This document shows, piece by piece, positions 1 through 6,851 of a stretch of DNA of 7,638 bases (positions are counted from its first letter, which is position 1; every line of letters begins with the position of its first letter). The translations under genes and the position numbers were made by a program. This stretch comes from an uncultured Alphaproteobacteria bacterium (GTDB taxonomy: Bacteria; Pseudomonadota; Alphaproteobacteria; Rhizobiales; Ancalomicrobiaceae): assembly GCA_937919435.1 (NCBI GenBank), contig CALFRR010000140.1:1-7638 (forward strand), written 5' to 3'. A model generated the notes under the pieces. That model was not told the DNA's origin. It did no database searches and saw only the letters and a list, made by a program, of their open reading frames with translations.

Positions 1-3000
1 TCGTGCTCGCCGATCGGAGTGAGGACTCGGCCGAGGTCCTCCGCTGGCTGCGCGGCGAACCATCCGTCCTTTCCCTGCAGGCGACCACGCCCGACGAGGT
101 GGCGGCGTTCTTCCACGCCACATTGAGCGAGCTGCCGGACGATCTCGCGGCGGCCTATCGTGCCCGCACACTGGTGATGACGACGGCGGAAGCGGCTCGG
201 GCACTGGGTAACGCGCCAGCGCCCCTGATCCTGCTTCTCACCGAACCTGAGCCGGGGCTCGCTCGCGCCCTCGCGGAGCGGGGCCACTTCGTGCTCCAAG
301 CCTATGACGAGCGCATGATCGGACGTGGCGAGGTCAGAACGCTGGCGCGCCCTTCACGGGAGGGGATCGCCGCTGCCCTCGAAGCAGCCGGCATGGCCAA
401 ACCGCGGGCGAATGCACTGGCTCGCGACAGCGCGCGCAATCTCGCCGTCCTCCGTCGGTTGATCCCTGGCGCGCCCGGGCGCCTGCCTTGGTGGGCGGAA
501 GCGAAGCCGCCGAGGGCGCTGCTGGCGGCGCTGCTCGCCGGCGGCTGGGTGGAGACCTCCGAGGGTGACCGAGCGCGCCTCGCCGAACTTGCTGACCAGT
601 CTTACGACACCATCATCGCTGATCTGGCGCCACTCGTGGGCTCCTTCGATAGCCCGGTGCAAAAAGTTGGGACGGCGTGGCGCATCGCCTCGCCGTCGGA
701 CGCTTGGATTCTGCTGGCCCACCATCTGACACAGGCCGATCTCGACCGCTTCGAAAACGTCGCCCAGGCGGTTCTGGGTGCTTCCGATCCTCGCTTCGAC
801 ATGGAACCCGACAGCCGCTGGATGGCCGAAATCCACGGCGTGCGGCCGGACTATTCGGGCTTACTCCGACAGGGAGTGAGCCAAGTGCTGATACTGCTGG
901 CGCTCTGGGGGGACAAGATCCGTACGGCGGCAGATGCGCCGCGACGTGCGGACGTGATCGTCGCGCGCATACTCCGTGGCGCCGATGCGCGGCGCTGGTG
1001 GTCCCTGTCCGGTGACTTTCGCCTGCTCGCCGAGGCTTCACCCGAGGCCTTCCTGACTGCCATTGAGGACAGTCTCGACCAGAACGATCCGCCCATCGGC
1101 GCCTTATTCGGCCACGACGACGGTGGGATCCTCGGGACGGAGCACCTGTCCGACCTCATGTGGGCACTCGAATCCCTCGCTTGGTCGCCCGATTGGATGC
1201 CACGCGTGACTCACGTTTTGGCGCGTCTCGACGCCTTCGATGCCAAGCCGCGCAAATTCGTCAACGGACCGATGAACAGCCTGCGGGAGGTTCACCTCCT
1301 CTGGAGCCCCCAGACCTACGCCACGCAGGAGCAGCGCATCCGCGCGCTCGACCTGATCCGCAAACGGGAGCCGGACACGGCGTGGAAACTGATGCTCGGC
1401 GTGCTGCCGAGCGGCCACGATACCTCATCCCCGTCGCCTCTGCCGCGATGGCGCGACTTCAGCGTCGACAATCTAGAGGTGGCAACCTGGAACCTAATCG
1501 GCCGGGGCGCGGCAAAAATCAGCGAACGGCTGATCGCAGACGTCGGCTTCGACTTTCCGCGTTGGTCGGCGCTGCTCGATAGGCTCGGCGACCTTTCCCC
1601 CGATCCGGAGCCGGCGCTTGCTGCGCTCGAGGCGGCTGAATCCATGATCACGGGCGCTGCCGATCGCGCCGCTTTCTGGGAAAAGCTTCGGCGAGTCCTG
1701 CACCACCATCGACAGTTTCCCGACGCCGATTGGTCCCTGAAGGAGGGCGTGTTGCAACGGCTGGAGGCGATCTACGAGCGCTTCACGCCCGTGGATCCGC
1801 TAACGCGCGCGGCTTGGCTCTTTGAAGACTCTGCTGCCTTGCCCAGGGCAACGACCGATGGTTGGGAAGCCGAGCGGCGCGAGGTTGAAGCTGCCCGCGA
1901 GGGGGCGGCTAAAGCCCTTTTCGCGGACGGGGGAATTTCGGCAGTTCTCAGCCTAGCCCGACTGGTTGACACCGCCGGTTATATCGGTAAGGCGCTCTAC
2001 GATGGCGGTCTTTCGGCCTCCGACCTGGACGCTCTGATCGAAGCGGCGGCGCGCAGCGCGGACGCGCACGAGCGCGACGTTGCCCACGGCCTCATCTTCT
2101 CGGCGTTCCGAGACTGCAAGGAGGCTTGGGCGGAGGCGCTGATCGCACGGGCGCAGGCGGAGTCCTGGGGCGACGACGCCGTGATGACGATCTTGCGGGC
2201 CCTGCCAATCGGTCGGTGGACCTGGGGCCAAGTCGAAAAGATCGGCGGTGAGACGTTGGCGACCTACTGGCGCCGCGCGCCGGTTCTTTGGATGGACGGA
2301 AACAGCGACGACCTTTCCTACGCCATCCGCCAACTGATCGACGTGGGTCGAGCCCGTCACGCTCTGGCGCTCGTCGGTCGCAGCGACAAGAAGGGGCAAC
2401 TGCCATCGGCGGTGCTGTTGGAGGTGCTGGAGCAGGCCGTGCGTCAACCCAGCAAGGACCCGGCGGACGGCAACGAGGCAACCATGTTCCAGCACTACGT
2501 CGCCGAAACGCTGACTGACCTGGACGCCCGCAGTGATGTCGACCGTGATGTCCTGGCGATGCTCGAATGGAAATACCTCAGTGTCCTAGAGTACTCGCGC
2601 CGCCCGGCGAAGGTCCTACTGGCGGTCCTTTCGGAGCAGCCGAAGCTGTTCGTCGAGATGCTCAGCGTCGTATACAAAGCCAGCGTGGAAAGCGGGATCG
2701 AGGAAGCCGAGCCGTCCGATCCCGAACAGGCGCGTCTGGTGGCCGACCAAGCCTACCGACTGTTCGAACTCTGGGACCACATCCCGGGTCGGCGCGATGA
2801 CGGCACCATCGACGTTAGGGTGTTGGAGGACTGGATCAAAGAGGCGCGCAGCCTAGCCAAGGCGGTCGGTCGCGAGGATATCGCCGACAGCAAGATCGGT
2901 CAGATGCTTTCCGCCTCGCCCATGGGTGCGGACGGGAACTGGCCGGCGGAGCCCGTGCGAGAGGCGCTCGACCTTTTTCGAAGCAAACCTATGCTTGAAG

Positions 3001-3224
3001 GATTCCACGTCGGTAAGGCAAACCGGCGCGGTATTACGACTCGCATGCCGGGTGACGGTGGCAACTTGGAGCGAGTCGAGGCAGCGAAGTATAGGAGCTG
3101 GGCCAAGGCAATTGCATTCGAGCATCCACACACGGCCAAGGCACTGAACGACCTCGCGGACAGCTATGAATGGCAGGCCGAACGGGAAGACGAGGACGCC
3201 GAGCGGCGCGACTGGTCCTACTGA
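1..3224 (+). CDS. Large STAND-NTPase-like repeat protein, C-terminal ~1073 aa (5' partial)
   Basis: The frame is open at the left edge. The GTG at position 3 is only the first possible start codon in the window and probably lies inside the gene. Residue numbers here count from that GTG. Residues ~20-155 alternate helices with hydrophobic strands (LILLL at 75-79, then a GHFVLQAY strand at 94-101), like the latter part of a P-loop NTPase. Residues ~165-240 look like a winged helix, including VGTAWRIASPSDAW. Residues ~245-990 are mostly helical, rich in Trp, Leu and Ala, and resemble degenerate HEAT/TPR-like repeats; MNSLREVHLLWSPQT at 424-438 and PRWRDF soon after are landmarks I associate with a family of large uncharacterised proteins. 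A conserved tail follows (RRGITTR near 1008, then a charged helix ending AERRDWSY), so the C-terminus is probably intact. No Walker A or catalytic effector motif is visible, so ATPase activity and any defence role are inference. No transmembrane segment is obvious. Codon use is less strictly GC-ending than in the phage genes to the right. Confidence 0.85.
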   Translation, partial: VLADRSEDSAEVLRWLRGEPSVLSLQATTPDEVAAFFHATLSELPDDLAAAYRARTLVMTTAEAARALGNAPAPLILLLTEPEPGLARALAERGHFVLQAYDERMIGRGEVRTLARPSREGIAAALEAAGMAKPRANALARDSARNLAVLRRLIPGAPGRLPWWAEAKPPRALLAALLAGGWVETSEGDRARLAELADQSYDTIIADLAPLVGSFDSPVQKVGTAWRIASPSDAWILLAHHLTQADLDRFENVAQAVLGASDPRFDMEPDSRWMAEIHGVRPDYSGLLRQGVSQVLILLALWGDKIRTAADAPRRADVIVARILRGADARRWWSLSGDFRLLAEASPEAFLTAIEDSLDQNDPPIGALFGHDDGGILGTEHLSDLMWALESLAWSPDWMPRVTHVLARLDAFDAKPRKFVNGPMNSLREVHLLWSPQTYATQEQRIRALDLIRKREPDTAWKLMLGVLPSGHDTSSPSPLPRWRDFSVDNLEVATWNLIGRGAAKISERLIADVGFDFPRWSALLDRLGDLSPDPEPALAALEAAESMITGAADRAAFWEKLRRVLHHHRQFPDADWSLKEGVLQRLEAIYERFTPVDPLTRAAWLFEDSAALPRATTDGWEAERREVEAAREGAAKALFADGGISAVLSLARLVDTAGYIGKALYDGGLSASDLDALIEAAARSADAHERDVAHGLIFSAFRDCKEAWAEALIARAQAESWGDDAVMTILRALPIGRWTWGQVEKIGGETLATYWRRAPVLWMDGNSDDLSYAIRQLIDVGRARHALALVGRSDKKGQLPSAVLLEVLEQAVRQPSKDPADGNEATMFQHYVAETLTDLDARSDVDRDVLAMLEWKYLSVLEYSRRPAKVLLAVLSEQPKLFVEMLSVVYKASVESGIEEAEPSDPEQARLVADQAYRLFELWDHIPGRRDDGTIDVRVLEDWIKEARSLAKAVGREDIADSKIGQMLSASPMGADGNWPAEPVREALDLFRSKPMLEGFHVGKANRRGITTRMPGDGGNLERVEAAKYRSWAKAIAFEHPHTAKALNDLADSYEWQAEREDEDAERRDWSY

Positions 3225-3394
3225 TGGCAAGCGCCAACTCGCCCGCAATTGTTTATCGCGCATAGCGGTTTAGGTTTGCGGCCGACGCCACTACGGACGT
3301 GTGTGGTCGACTAGATATGCAAGCCGCCTTTCACCATAGTGCGAGCGTCTCCTTTCGGCGCAATCCGGCCTTCACAAGGAGCGCCGCCCCCTCG
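3225..3394. other. Convergent intergenic spacer between large ORF and prophage lysis end
   Basis: These 170 bases lie between two genes that point at each other. I see no convincing gene, tRNA or promoter. An imperfect inverted repeat pairs CGGCGC (3356-3361) with GCGCCG (3381-3386) and continues with TCC/GGA after an AA bulge, leaving an 11-base loop. It lacks a T-tract on either strand, so it is at best a weak terminator for the phage operon. The stretch 3240-3320 is richer in A and T than its surroundings. If the phage region is an integrated prophage, its edge could lie here or further left, but I cannot identify an attachment-site core with only one side visible. Confidence 0.5.
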
Positions 3395-3655
3395 TCACCT
3401 CATCGCCATCCCTCCCTTGACCCCGACCCACACGGCCCCGGCAATGCCGGTCACCGCGAGGGTGACCAGCGCCACCAGTCCCTTCCGCTTCACCTCCTCG
3501 GCGCTCTCCCGCCATTCCCTCAGCCACGCGAAATCCTTCTGCATGACGAGGGGATCGGCGGCGTCGATCCCGATCGAGGTCAGGGTCGCCTGGACCGTCG
3601 CGGTGATCATCTCGCGCAGCTGCGCCTCGGTGAGGTGGACGATCGGCTCGCTCAT
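3395..3655 (-). CDS. DUF6127-like small membrane protein, putative lysis accessory
   Basis: This 86-aa protein has two parts. Residues 1-58 are a soluble, helix-prone segment (LTEAQLREMI, then the DPLVMQKDFAWLREWRES stretch). One hydrophobic segment follows at about residues 60-78, ending in a short MAMR tail. The sequence matches my memory of DUF6127 proteins, which recur at the end of lysis or tail modules in alphaproteobacterial phages and have no assigned biochemical role. The layout, an N-terminal amphipathic helix followed by one C-terminal membrane span, resembles XhlA-type proteins that assist holins. That suggests a role in holin function or regulation, but this is inference from topology and position. 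The start is fixed by TGATG coupling: the ATG shares its A with the stop codon of the holin gene, and a purine-rich GGGGAAGGGGG lies just upstream. It is the last gene of the operon. Confidence 0.82.
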   Translation of the reverse strand: MSEPIVHLTEAQLREMITATVQATLTSIGIDAADPLVMQKDFAWLREWRESAEEVKRKGLVALVTLAVTGIAGAVWVGVKGGMAMR

Positions 3656-4143
3656 CACGCCCCCTTCCCCGCGAATATCGCCTTGACGGTGTGCCCGCCG
3701 CCGTAGATCGCCAGCCACAGTCCGGAGAACCCGACGAGGTGGTCGTAGGGGACGGCCTCGATCGCCGCGCCGCTGAGCGCCACCACGACCGGCCGAACCA
3801 CGCCGTTCCACGCCCACAGGAACGCGGTCAGCCAGGAGAAGGCCGGCCGCCAGCCCCAGGCGAAGAAGCTCGGCCGCGCGGTCTCGGACGCGGCGAGCGC
3901 CGCCGCCATCGCGGCGTGGGTCGACAGCCAGGCCGAGAGGTCGGTCGAGGGCGAGGCCTCGGCCGACTGGAGCGCACCCGGGTCGGCCGCGACCGCCCCA
4001 CCGATCGCCTCCGGCGTCGGCTCGACGCCGAGCACGGTGGCGAGGACGTTGCCGACCTGCGCACCGACCGGACCGCCGAGCGCCGCACCGATGGTCGGGG
4101 CGCCGAGCGCGATCACCTGTTTGCCGAGAGAGGTCCAGTCCAT
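3655..4143 (-). CDS. GTA-type three-TM holin
   Basis: This 162-aa protein looks like the holin family named for gene transfer agents (GTA_holin_3TM). It would insert in the inner membrane and make the lesions that give lysozyme access to the cell wall. Three hydrophobic stretches are visible: a glycine- and alanine-rich one at about 9-40 (ALGAPTIGAALGGPVG), and stronger ones at about 100-124 (AFSWLTAFLWAW) and 137-158 (VGFSGLWLAIYGGG). A long Ala/Ser-rich soluble linker separates the first two. The start is supported by GGAGGAG at a suitable distance upstream and by TGATG overlap with the lysozyme stop codon. Its own stop overlaps the start of the next gene in the same way, so lysozyme, holin and DUF6127-like protein are probably translationally coupled. 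The family call rests on pattern recognition; location directly after an endolysin supports it strongly. Confidence 0.85.
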   Translation of the reverse strand: MDWTSLGKQVIALGAPTIGAALGGPVGAQVGNVLATVLGVEPTPEAIGGAVAADPGALQSAEASPSTDLSAWLSTHAAMAAALAASETARPSFFAWGWRPAFSWLTAFLWAWNGVVRPVVVALSGAAIEAVPYDHLVGFSGLWLAIYGGGHTVKAIFAGKGA

Positions 4144-4892
4144 CACGCCCACTCCTCCGTGAGAGTCTTCCACTGCCGGGCCAGGACGAGCCCGGCGACC
4201 AGCACGATCGCGAGACCGACCGCGACGACGACCCCGGTCGGGATGCCACTTCCCTCCCCGGCCCCGGTCGAGCCGGCGGTCGCGGTGCCGCCGGCGGCGG
4301 CGGTGATCGTCGCGGTCGTCTTCGGGGTGGCGCGGGCAAGTTCGGGAACGGTCGGGGTCGGCACCTCGCGGGAGCGCGCCACGGCGCCCGGGAACACCGT
4401 CTGAGCGGTCTTCGCCGCGGCGGCGAGATCGCCCGACCAGAGTTCGCCTTCGGCCCTGCGACGGCGGACGAGGCCGGCGAGCACCTTGCCCGCGGCCTTG
4501 TTCCAGCGGGCGAGGCAGGCGGGGACGTCGGCGTCGCGGCCCTCGCGGACGGCGACACCGACCGAGCCGGCGAGCGCCTTCGGGCCGCAGTTGTAGGCGA
4601 GGCTGACCAGGGCATCGAACTGGAGTTGCCGCAGCGGCTGGACCCGGTCGCGGGCGAGGCGGTCGACCATCGCCTCGTACTTGGTGAGCGAGGTGATGAA
4701 GACCTCGTCGCAGCGCTCGCGGGTCCAGACCGCACCGTCGGCGAGGTCGGGGACGTCGGCGCGGGTGGTGCCCCAGCCGATGGTGACGACGTTCGCCGGA
4801 CAGCGGTAGGCGCGGAAGCGCCCGTCGCCGGTCGGCTTCAGGCAGGATTCGAAGGCCTGGATCAGGGCGATCCCGGCGGCGGAGGTCTTCAT
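4143..4892 (-). CDS. Phage endolysin: GH24 lysozyme with C-terminal membrane anchor
   Basis: This 249-aa endolysin would cleave the MurNAc-GlcNAc bond of peptidoglycan at the end of the lytic cycle. Residues ~1-165 form a GH24 (T4/P21-type) lysozyme domain. Glu15 in LIQAFES is the expected catalytic acid. Cys31 and Thr37 keep the family's D/C-five-residues-T spacing and lead into TIGWGTT. LQFDALVSLAYNCG (90-103) and WNKAAGKVLAGLVRRRRAE (~139-157) are typical later motifs. A Pro/Thr/Ala/Gly-rich linker (~177-215) precedes a strong hydrophobic helix (219-238, TGVVVAVGLAIVLVAG) and a short tail RQWKTLTEEWA. No N-terminal signal peptide or SAR sequence is visible, so the anchor at the C-terminus is unusual compared with lambda- or P21-type endolysins. 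The ATG is preceded by GAGGAAAG at good spacing. It is the first gene of the lysis cassette. Confidence 0.92.
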   Translation of the reverse strand: MKTSAAGIALIQAFESCLKPTGDGRFRAYRCPANVVTIGWGTTRADVPDLADGAVWTRERCDEVFITSLTKYEAMVDRLARDRVQPLRQLQFDALVSLAYNCGPKALAGSVGVAVREGRDADVPACLARWNKAAGKVLAGLVRRRRAEGELWSGDLAAAAKTAQTVFPGAVARSREVPTPTVPELARATPKTTATITAAAGGTATAGSTGAGEGSGIPTGVVVAVGLAIVLVAGLVLARQWKTLTEEWA

Positions 4893-4896
4893 CGGT

Positions 4897-4904
4897 CTTT
4901 CCTC
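4897..4904 (-). promoter_or_regulatory. Ribosome binding site of the lysozyme gene
   Basis: The minus strand reads GAGGAAAG here, ending 4 bases before the ATG at 4892. It supports this start and gives the cassette its own ribosome entry site downstream of the stem-loop at 4924-4943. Confidence 0.7.
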
Positions 4905-4923
4905 GCAAACGGTGCGAACGAAG

Positions 4924-4943
4924 ACGCCGCCCGGAGGCGGCGT
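4924..4943 (-). terminator. Stem-loop with UNCG loop between tail and lysis genes
   Basis: On the minus strand an 8-bp perfect stem (ACGCCGCC pairing with GGCGGCGT) closes a UCCG tetraloop on a C-G pair. This fits the extra-stable cUNCGg class. It sits in the only sizeable gap of the phage operon, 44 bases after the stop of the 157-aa gene and 31 bases before the lysozyme start. The bases after it (CTTCGTTCG) contain few T residues, so it may be a weak or leaky intrinsic terminator, or an RNA-processing or 3'-end-protecting hairpin that lowers lysis expression relative to tail genes. No promoter is evident between it and lysozyme, so some read-through is expected. Confidence 0.5.
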
Positions 4944-4987
4944 GCGGATCGTCGGTCGGGATCGAGTCTCGCCCCGGCGGGCGGACG

Positions 4988-5461
4988 TCAGCGGGCGCCG
5001 GCGGCCCGAAAGAAGTCGTCGAGGAAGGCGTCGAGCGGGACGGTGCCGCGCATCGCCTCGCCGATCACCAGGGTCAACGGATGGGTGCGGTCGAAGGCGG
5101 TGGCGCCGGCGATGACGATCACCGCGTCGTCGCGTTCGGCCGCACTCGGCAGCGCGGCGACGATCGCCGCGAGCGCCGCCGGCAGTGTGCCGACGGTGAC
5201 GAAGGCGACCGCCTCGGCCTGGGTGACGAAGCCGCGATCCCGTGCCTCGAGCGCGAACTGCCGGTCGGTGATCGAGGCGGGAACCGGTTCGACCGATGTC
5301 GGGGCCGGGGCGATCTCGCCGCCGGCGGCGATCCAGGCGGCGAGTTCGCGCCGCAGCTGCGTGTCGGCGGGACGGTCCAGGTCGTCGAACCAGACGGCGC
5401 CGTCGGCGAGCGTGACGACGACGCCGGAGCCGATCGGAGACCGGGAGACGGAAGCGATCAT
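4988..5461 (-). CDS. Tail-fibre-associated phage protein of unknown function
   Basis: This 157-aa protein has two parts. Residues 1-50 include VVVTLADGAVWFDDLDRPAD and a following helix, and look like a small globular or beta-hairpin unit. After a Pro-rich linker (~51-62), residues 63-135 start with SITDRQFALEARDRGFVTQ and end near the FDRTHPLT motif. The ITxRQF...G.ITQ.EA segment recurs, as I remember it, at the end of small phage proteins encoded just after tail fibres in Proteobacteria. No biochemical role is known to me. The position suggests a fibre chaperone or a small tail component, but that is inference. It has no membrane segment or signal peptide. It starts 10 bases after the fibre gene, with its ribosome binding site overlapping the fibre stop codon, so the two are probably made in related amounts. 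Confidence 0.82.
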   Translation of the reverse strand: MIASVSRSPIGSGVVVTLADGAVWFDDLDRPADTQLRRELAAWIAAGGEIAPAPTSVEPVPASITDRQFALEARDRGFVTQAEAVAFVTVGTLPAALAAIVAALPSAAERDDAVIVIAGATAFDRTHPLTLVIGEAMRGTVPLDAFLDDFFRAAGAR

Positions 5462-5468
5462 GACGGGG

Positions 5469-5474
5469 TCCTCA
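5469..5474 (-). promoter_or_regulatory. Shine-Dalgarno fused to the upstream stop codon
   Basis: On the minus strand the fibre gene ends TGAGGA. The TGA stop codon and the GAGGA ribosome binding site of the 157-aa gene share bases, and the next ATG follows after 7 bases. This fixes the downstream start at 5461 and suggests coupling by reinitiation. Confidence 0.65.
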
Positions 5475-6851
5475 GATGGCGAAGCGGGCGTTGGCGACCC
5501 AGTGGAGAGAACTCCAGGCGCCGAGATTGGGGGACGCCAGATAGACGCGGGTCAGCGCCTTCGGGGATCCGACGACCGCCGAGACCCCGACCGGATTGCC
5601 GTTGATCTGCACGGTCGAGGCGGCACCGGTCGGCGGATAGAAGATGGAGAGCGCGGGCGCCGCCCGTTTCTCGACGTGGAAGGCGCCACCGGCACCGACC
5701 GCGATCAAGGTCGGGTCGCCGCTGGTGATCGAGCCCCAGGCGGATTCGCCACCGGCGGCGGTCCCGGGTGCGACACCATAGGGGTAGGAGGATTCCCAGA
5801 AGCGCCGGCAACGGTGCAGATCCTCGTCGAAGCACGACACCTCCCAGGCCGGGAGTTCGGTTCCCGCGTAGAGACCGATGTCGGCGAGTTCGAAGACGTT
5901 GGCGAGGGACGCCATGCCGTTGGTCTGCGCCGGGGTCGCCAGGAAGTCGCCGGCCTGCCACGTGTCGGGGGTCGCGGTCTGGAAGGTCGATCCGGCGGCG
6001 ATGCACAGATTGACCCGGATCCCGATGTTCGCCCCGTCGCTCGGCCATGCACCGGCCACGTCGCCCGGCACGACCACCGAGACGGGAACGTCGGTTCCCG
6101 CTCGTTCGGCCGGGATCACGATCGGCACGACCCGACAGCGGGTCGCCGCGGCGTTGTGGAACGACAGGCCCCAGGTTCCGGCCGGCGCGTTGACGACGCC
6201 GCGCCACACGAAGGAGCGGGCGGCGGCGGTGCCGAACATGAGATCGGCGATGTCCACCCCCTCGATCAACAGCGAGACGCAGTAGAAGTCGGACGCAGCG
6301 ATGGCGGCGTCGGCCGTGGAGACGGCGAAGCGCGCCCGGTACGGCGATCCGCCGGGGGTCGGCTCGGCGACCTGCCCGCAGGTGAGTGCACCGCCGCCGT
6401 TGACGACCGCCCCGACGCCGTCGAACACGTAGCCGCCCGAGGCGAGCGTCACCGTCGCGCCGGTCGCCCGATCCTGGCAGATCTGGAAGCCGGGGTTCAG
6501 ATGCCGGTTGCGCCGCGAGGCCTTGCCGGCGACGGCCACCGCGAGGGCGGCGACCGAGGCGGCGAGATCGCCGAGCACGTCGTCGCTCGTGCCGTTCGAC
6601 CATGCGATCGCGCCCGAGGCGGTGTCGACGGTGAAGAGGAGCCGATCGGCGTTGCCGTCGAAGCGGTAGACCCGGAGCTTGCCGGCGATCGCGGTCGAGA
6701 CCCATTCGGTCCCGGCGACGGCATAGGCGGGACGGCTCGCGCCGGCATGGCCGGAGAGCAGCGCGTCGAAGGCGGCATTGTCGCGGGCGGCGTATTCGAC
6801 GGGGGTGGCGGGCGGTCCGGAGGGGACGCCCCAGTGGGTGGCCTGCGTCAT
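5472..6851 (-). CDS. Tail fibre / receptor-binding protein
   Basis: This 459-aa protein is likely the distal fibre that contacts the host surface. Residues ~1-90 resemble an N-terminal adapter (AARPAYAVAGT-like region at 38-48, then LRVYRFDGNADRLLF). A short alanine-rich helix at ~92-110 could trimerise. Residues 115-126 (NRHLNPGFQICQ) match the 'N..iNg.F.i.Q' opening of fibre beta-sandwich modules. A long beta-rich region follows to ~345. CRRFWESSYPYGVAPGT at 348-364 matches the C-RYY-SY motif seen near the C-terminus of many phage tail proteins. A Gly/Ala-rich terminal domain ends in WVANARFAI. The ATG overlaps the upstream stop as ATGA, with GGAG 7 bases before it. No hydrolase motif or chaperone-like auto-cleavage domain is visible. 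Role comes from motifs and position; the receptor cannot be predicted. Confidence 0.85.
   Translation of the reverse strand: MTQATHWGVPSGPPATPVEYAARDNAAFDALLSGHAGASRPAYAVAGTEWVSTAIAGKLRVYRFDGNADRLLFTVDTASGAIAWSNGTSDDVLGDLAASVAALAVAVAGKASRRNRHLNPGFQICQDRATGATVTLASGGYVFDGVGAVVNGGGALTCGQVAEPTPGGSPYRARFAVSTADAAIAASDFYCVSLLIEGVDIADLMFGTAAARSFVWRGVVNAPAGTWGLSFHNAAATRCRVVPIVIPAERAGTDVPVSVVVPGDVAGAWPSDGANIGIRVNLCIAAGSTFQTATPDTWQAGDFLATPAQTNGMASLANVFELADIGLYAGTELPAWEVSCFDEDLHRCRRFWESSYPYGVAPGTAAGGESAWGSITSGDPTLIAVGAGGAFHVEKRAAPALSIFYPPTGAASTVQINGNPVGVSAVVGSPKALTRVYLASPNLGAWSSLHWVANARFAI

Noticed and set aside
3356..3386. Imperfect inverted repeat considered as the operon terminator.
   Set aside because: It has a bulge and a large loop and lacks a T-tract on both strands, so I do not call it a terminator on sequence alone.
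3225..3394. Possible tRNA or attachment-site core next to the prophage.
   Set aside because: No cloverleaf pattern or TTCRANY-type T-loop motif was recognised, and with one end only no direct repeat can be tested.
3395..4735. A 446-codon minus-strand frame ending at the DUF6127-like stop.
   Set aside because: Only its last 86 codons are a real gene. The upstream part is an Arg/Ser/Pro-rich out-of-frame reading of the holin and lysozyme genes.
3655..4908. A 417-codon minus-strand frame ending at the holin stop.
   Set aside because: The real start is the ATG at 4143, with its own ribosome site and TGATG overlap; the preceding Arg/Gly-rich part is lysozyme DNA read out of frame.
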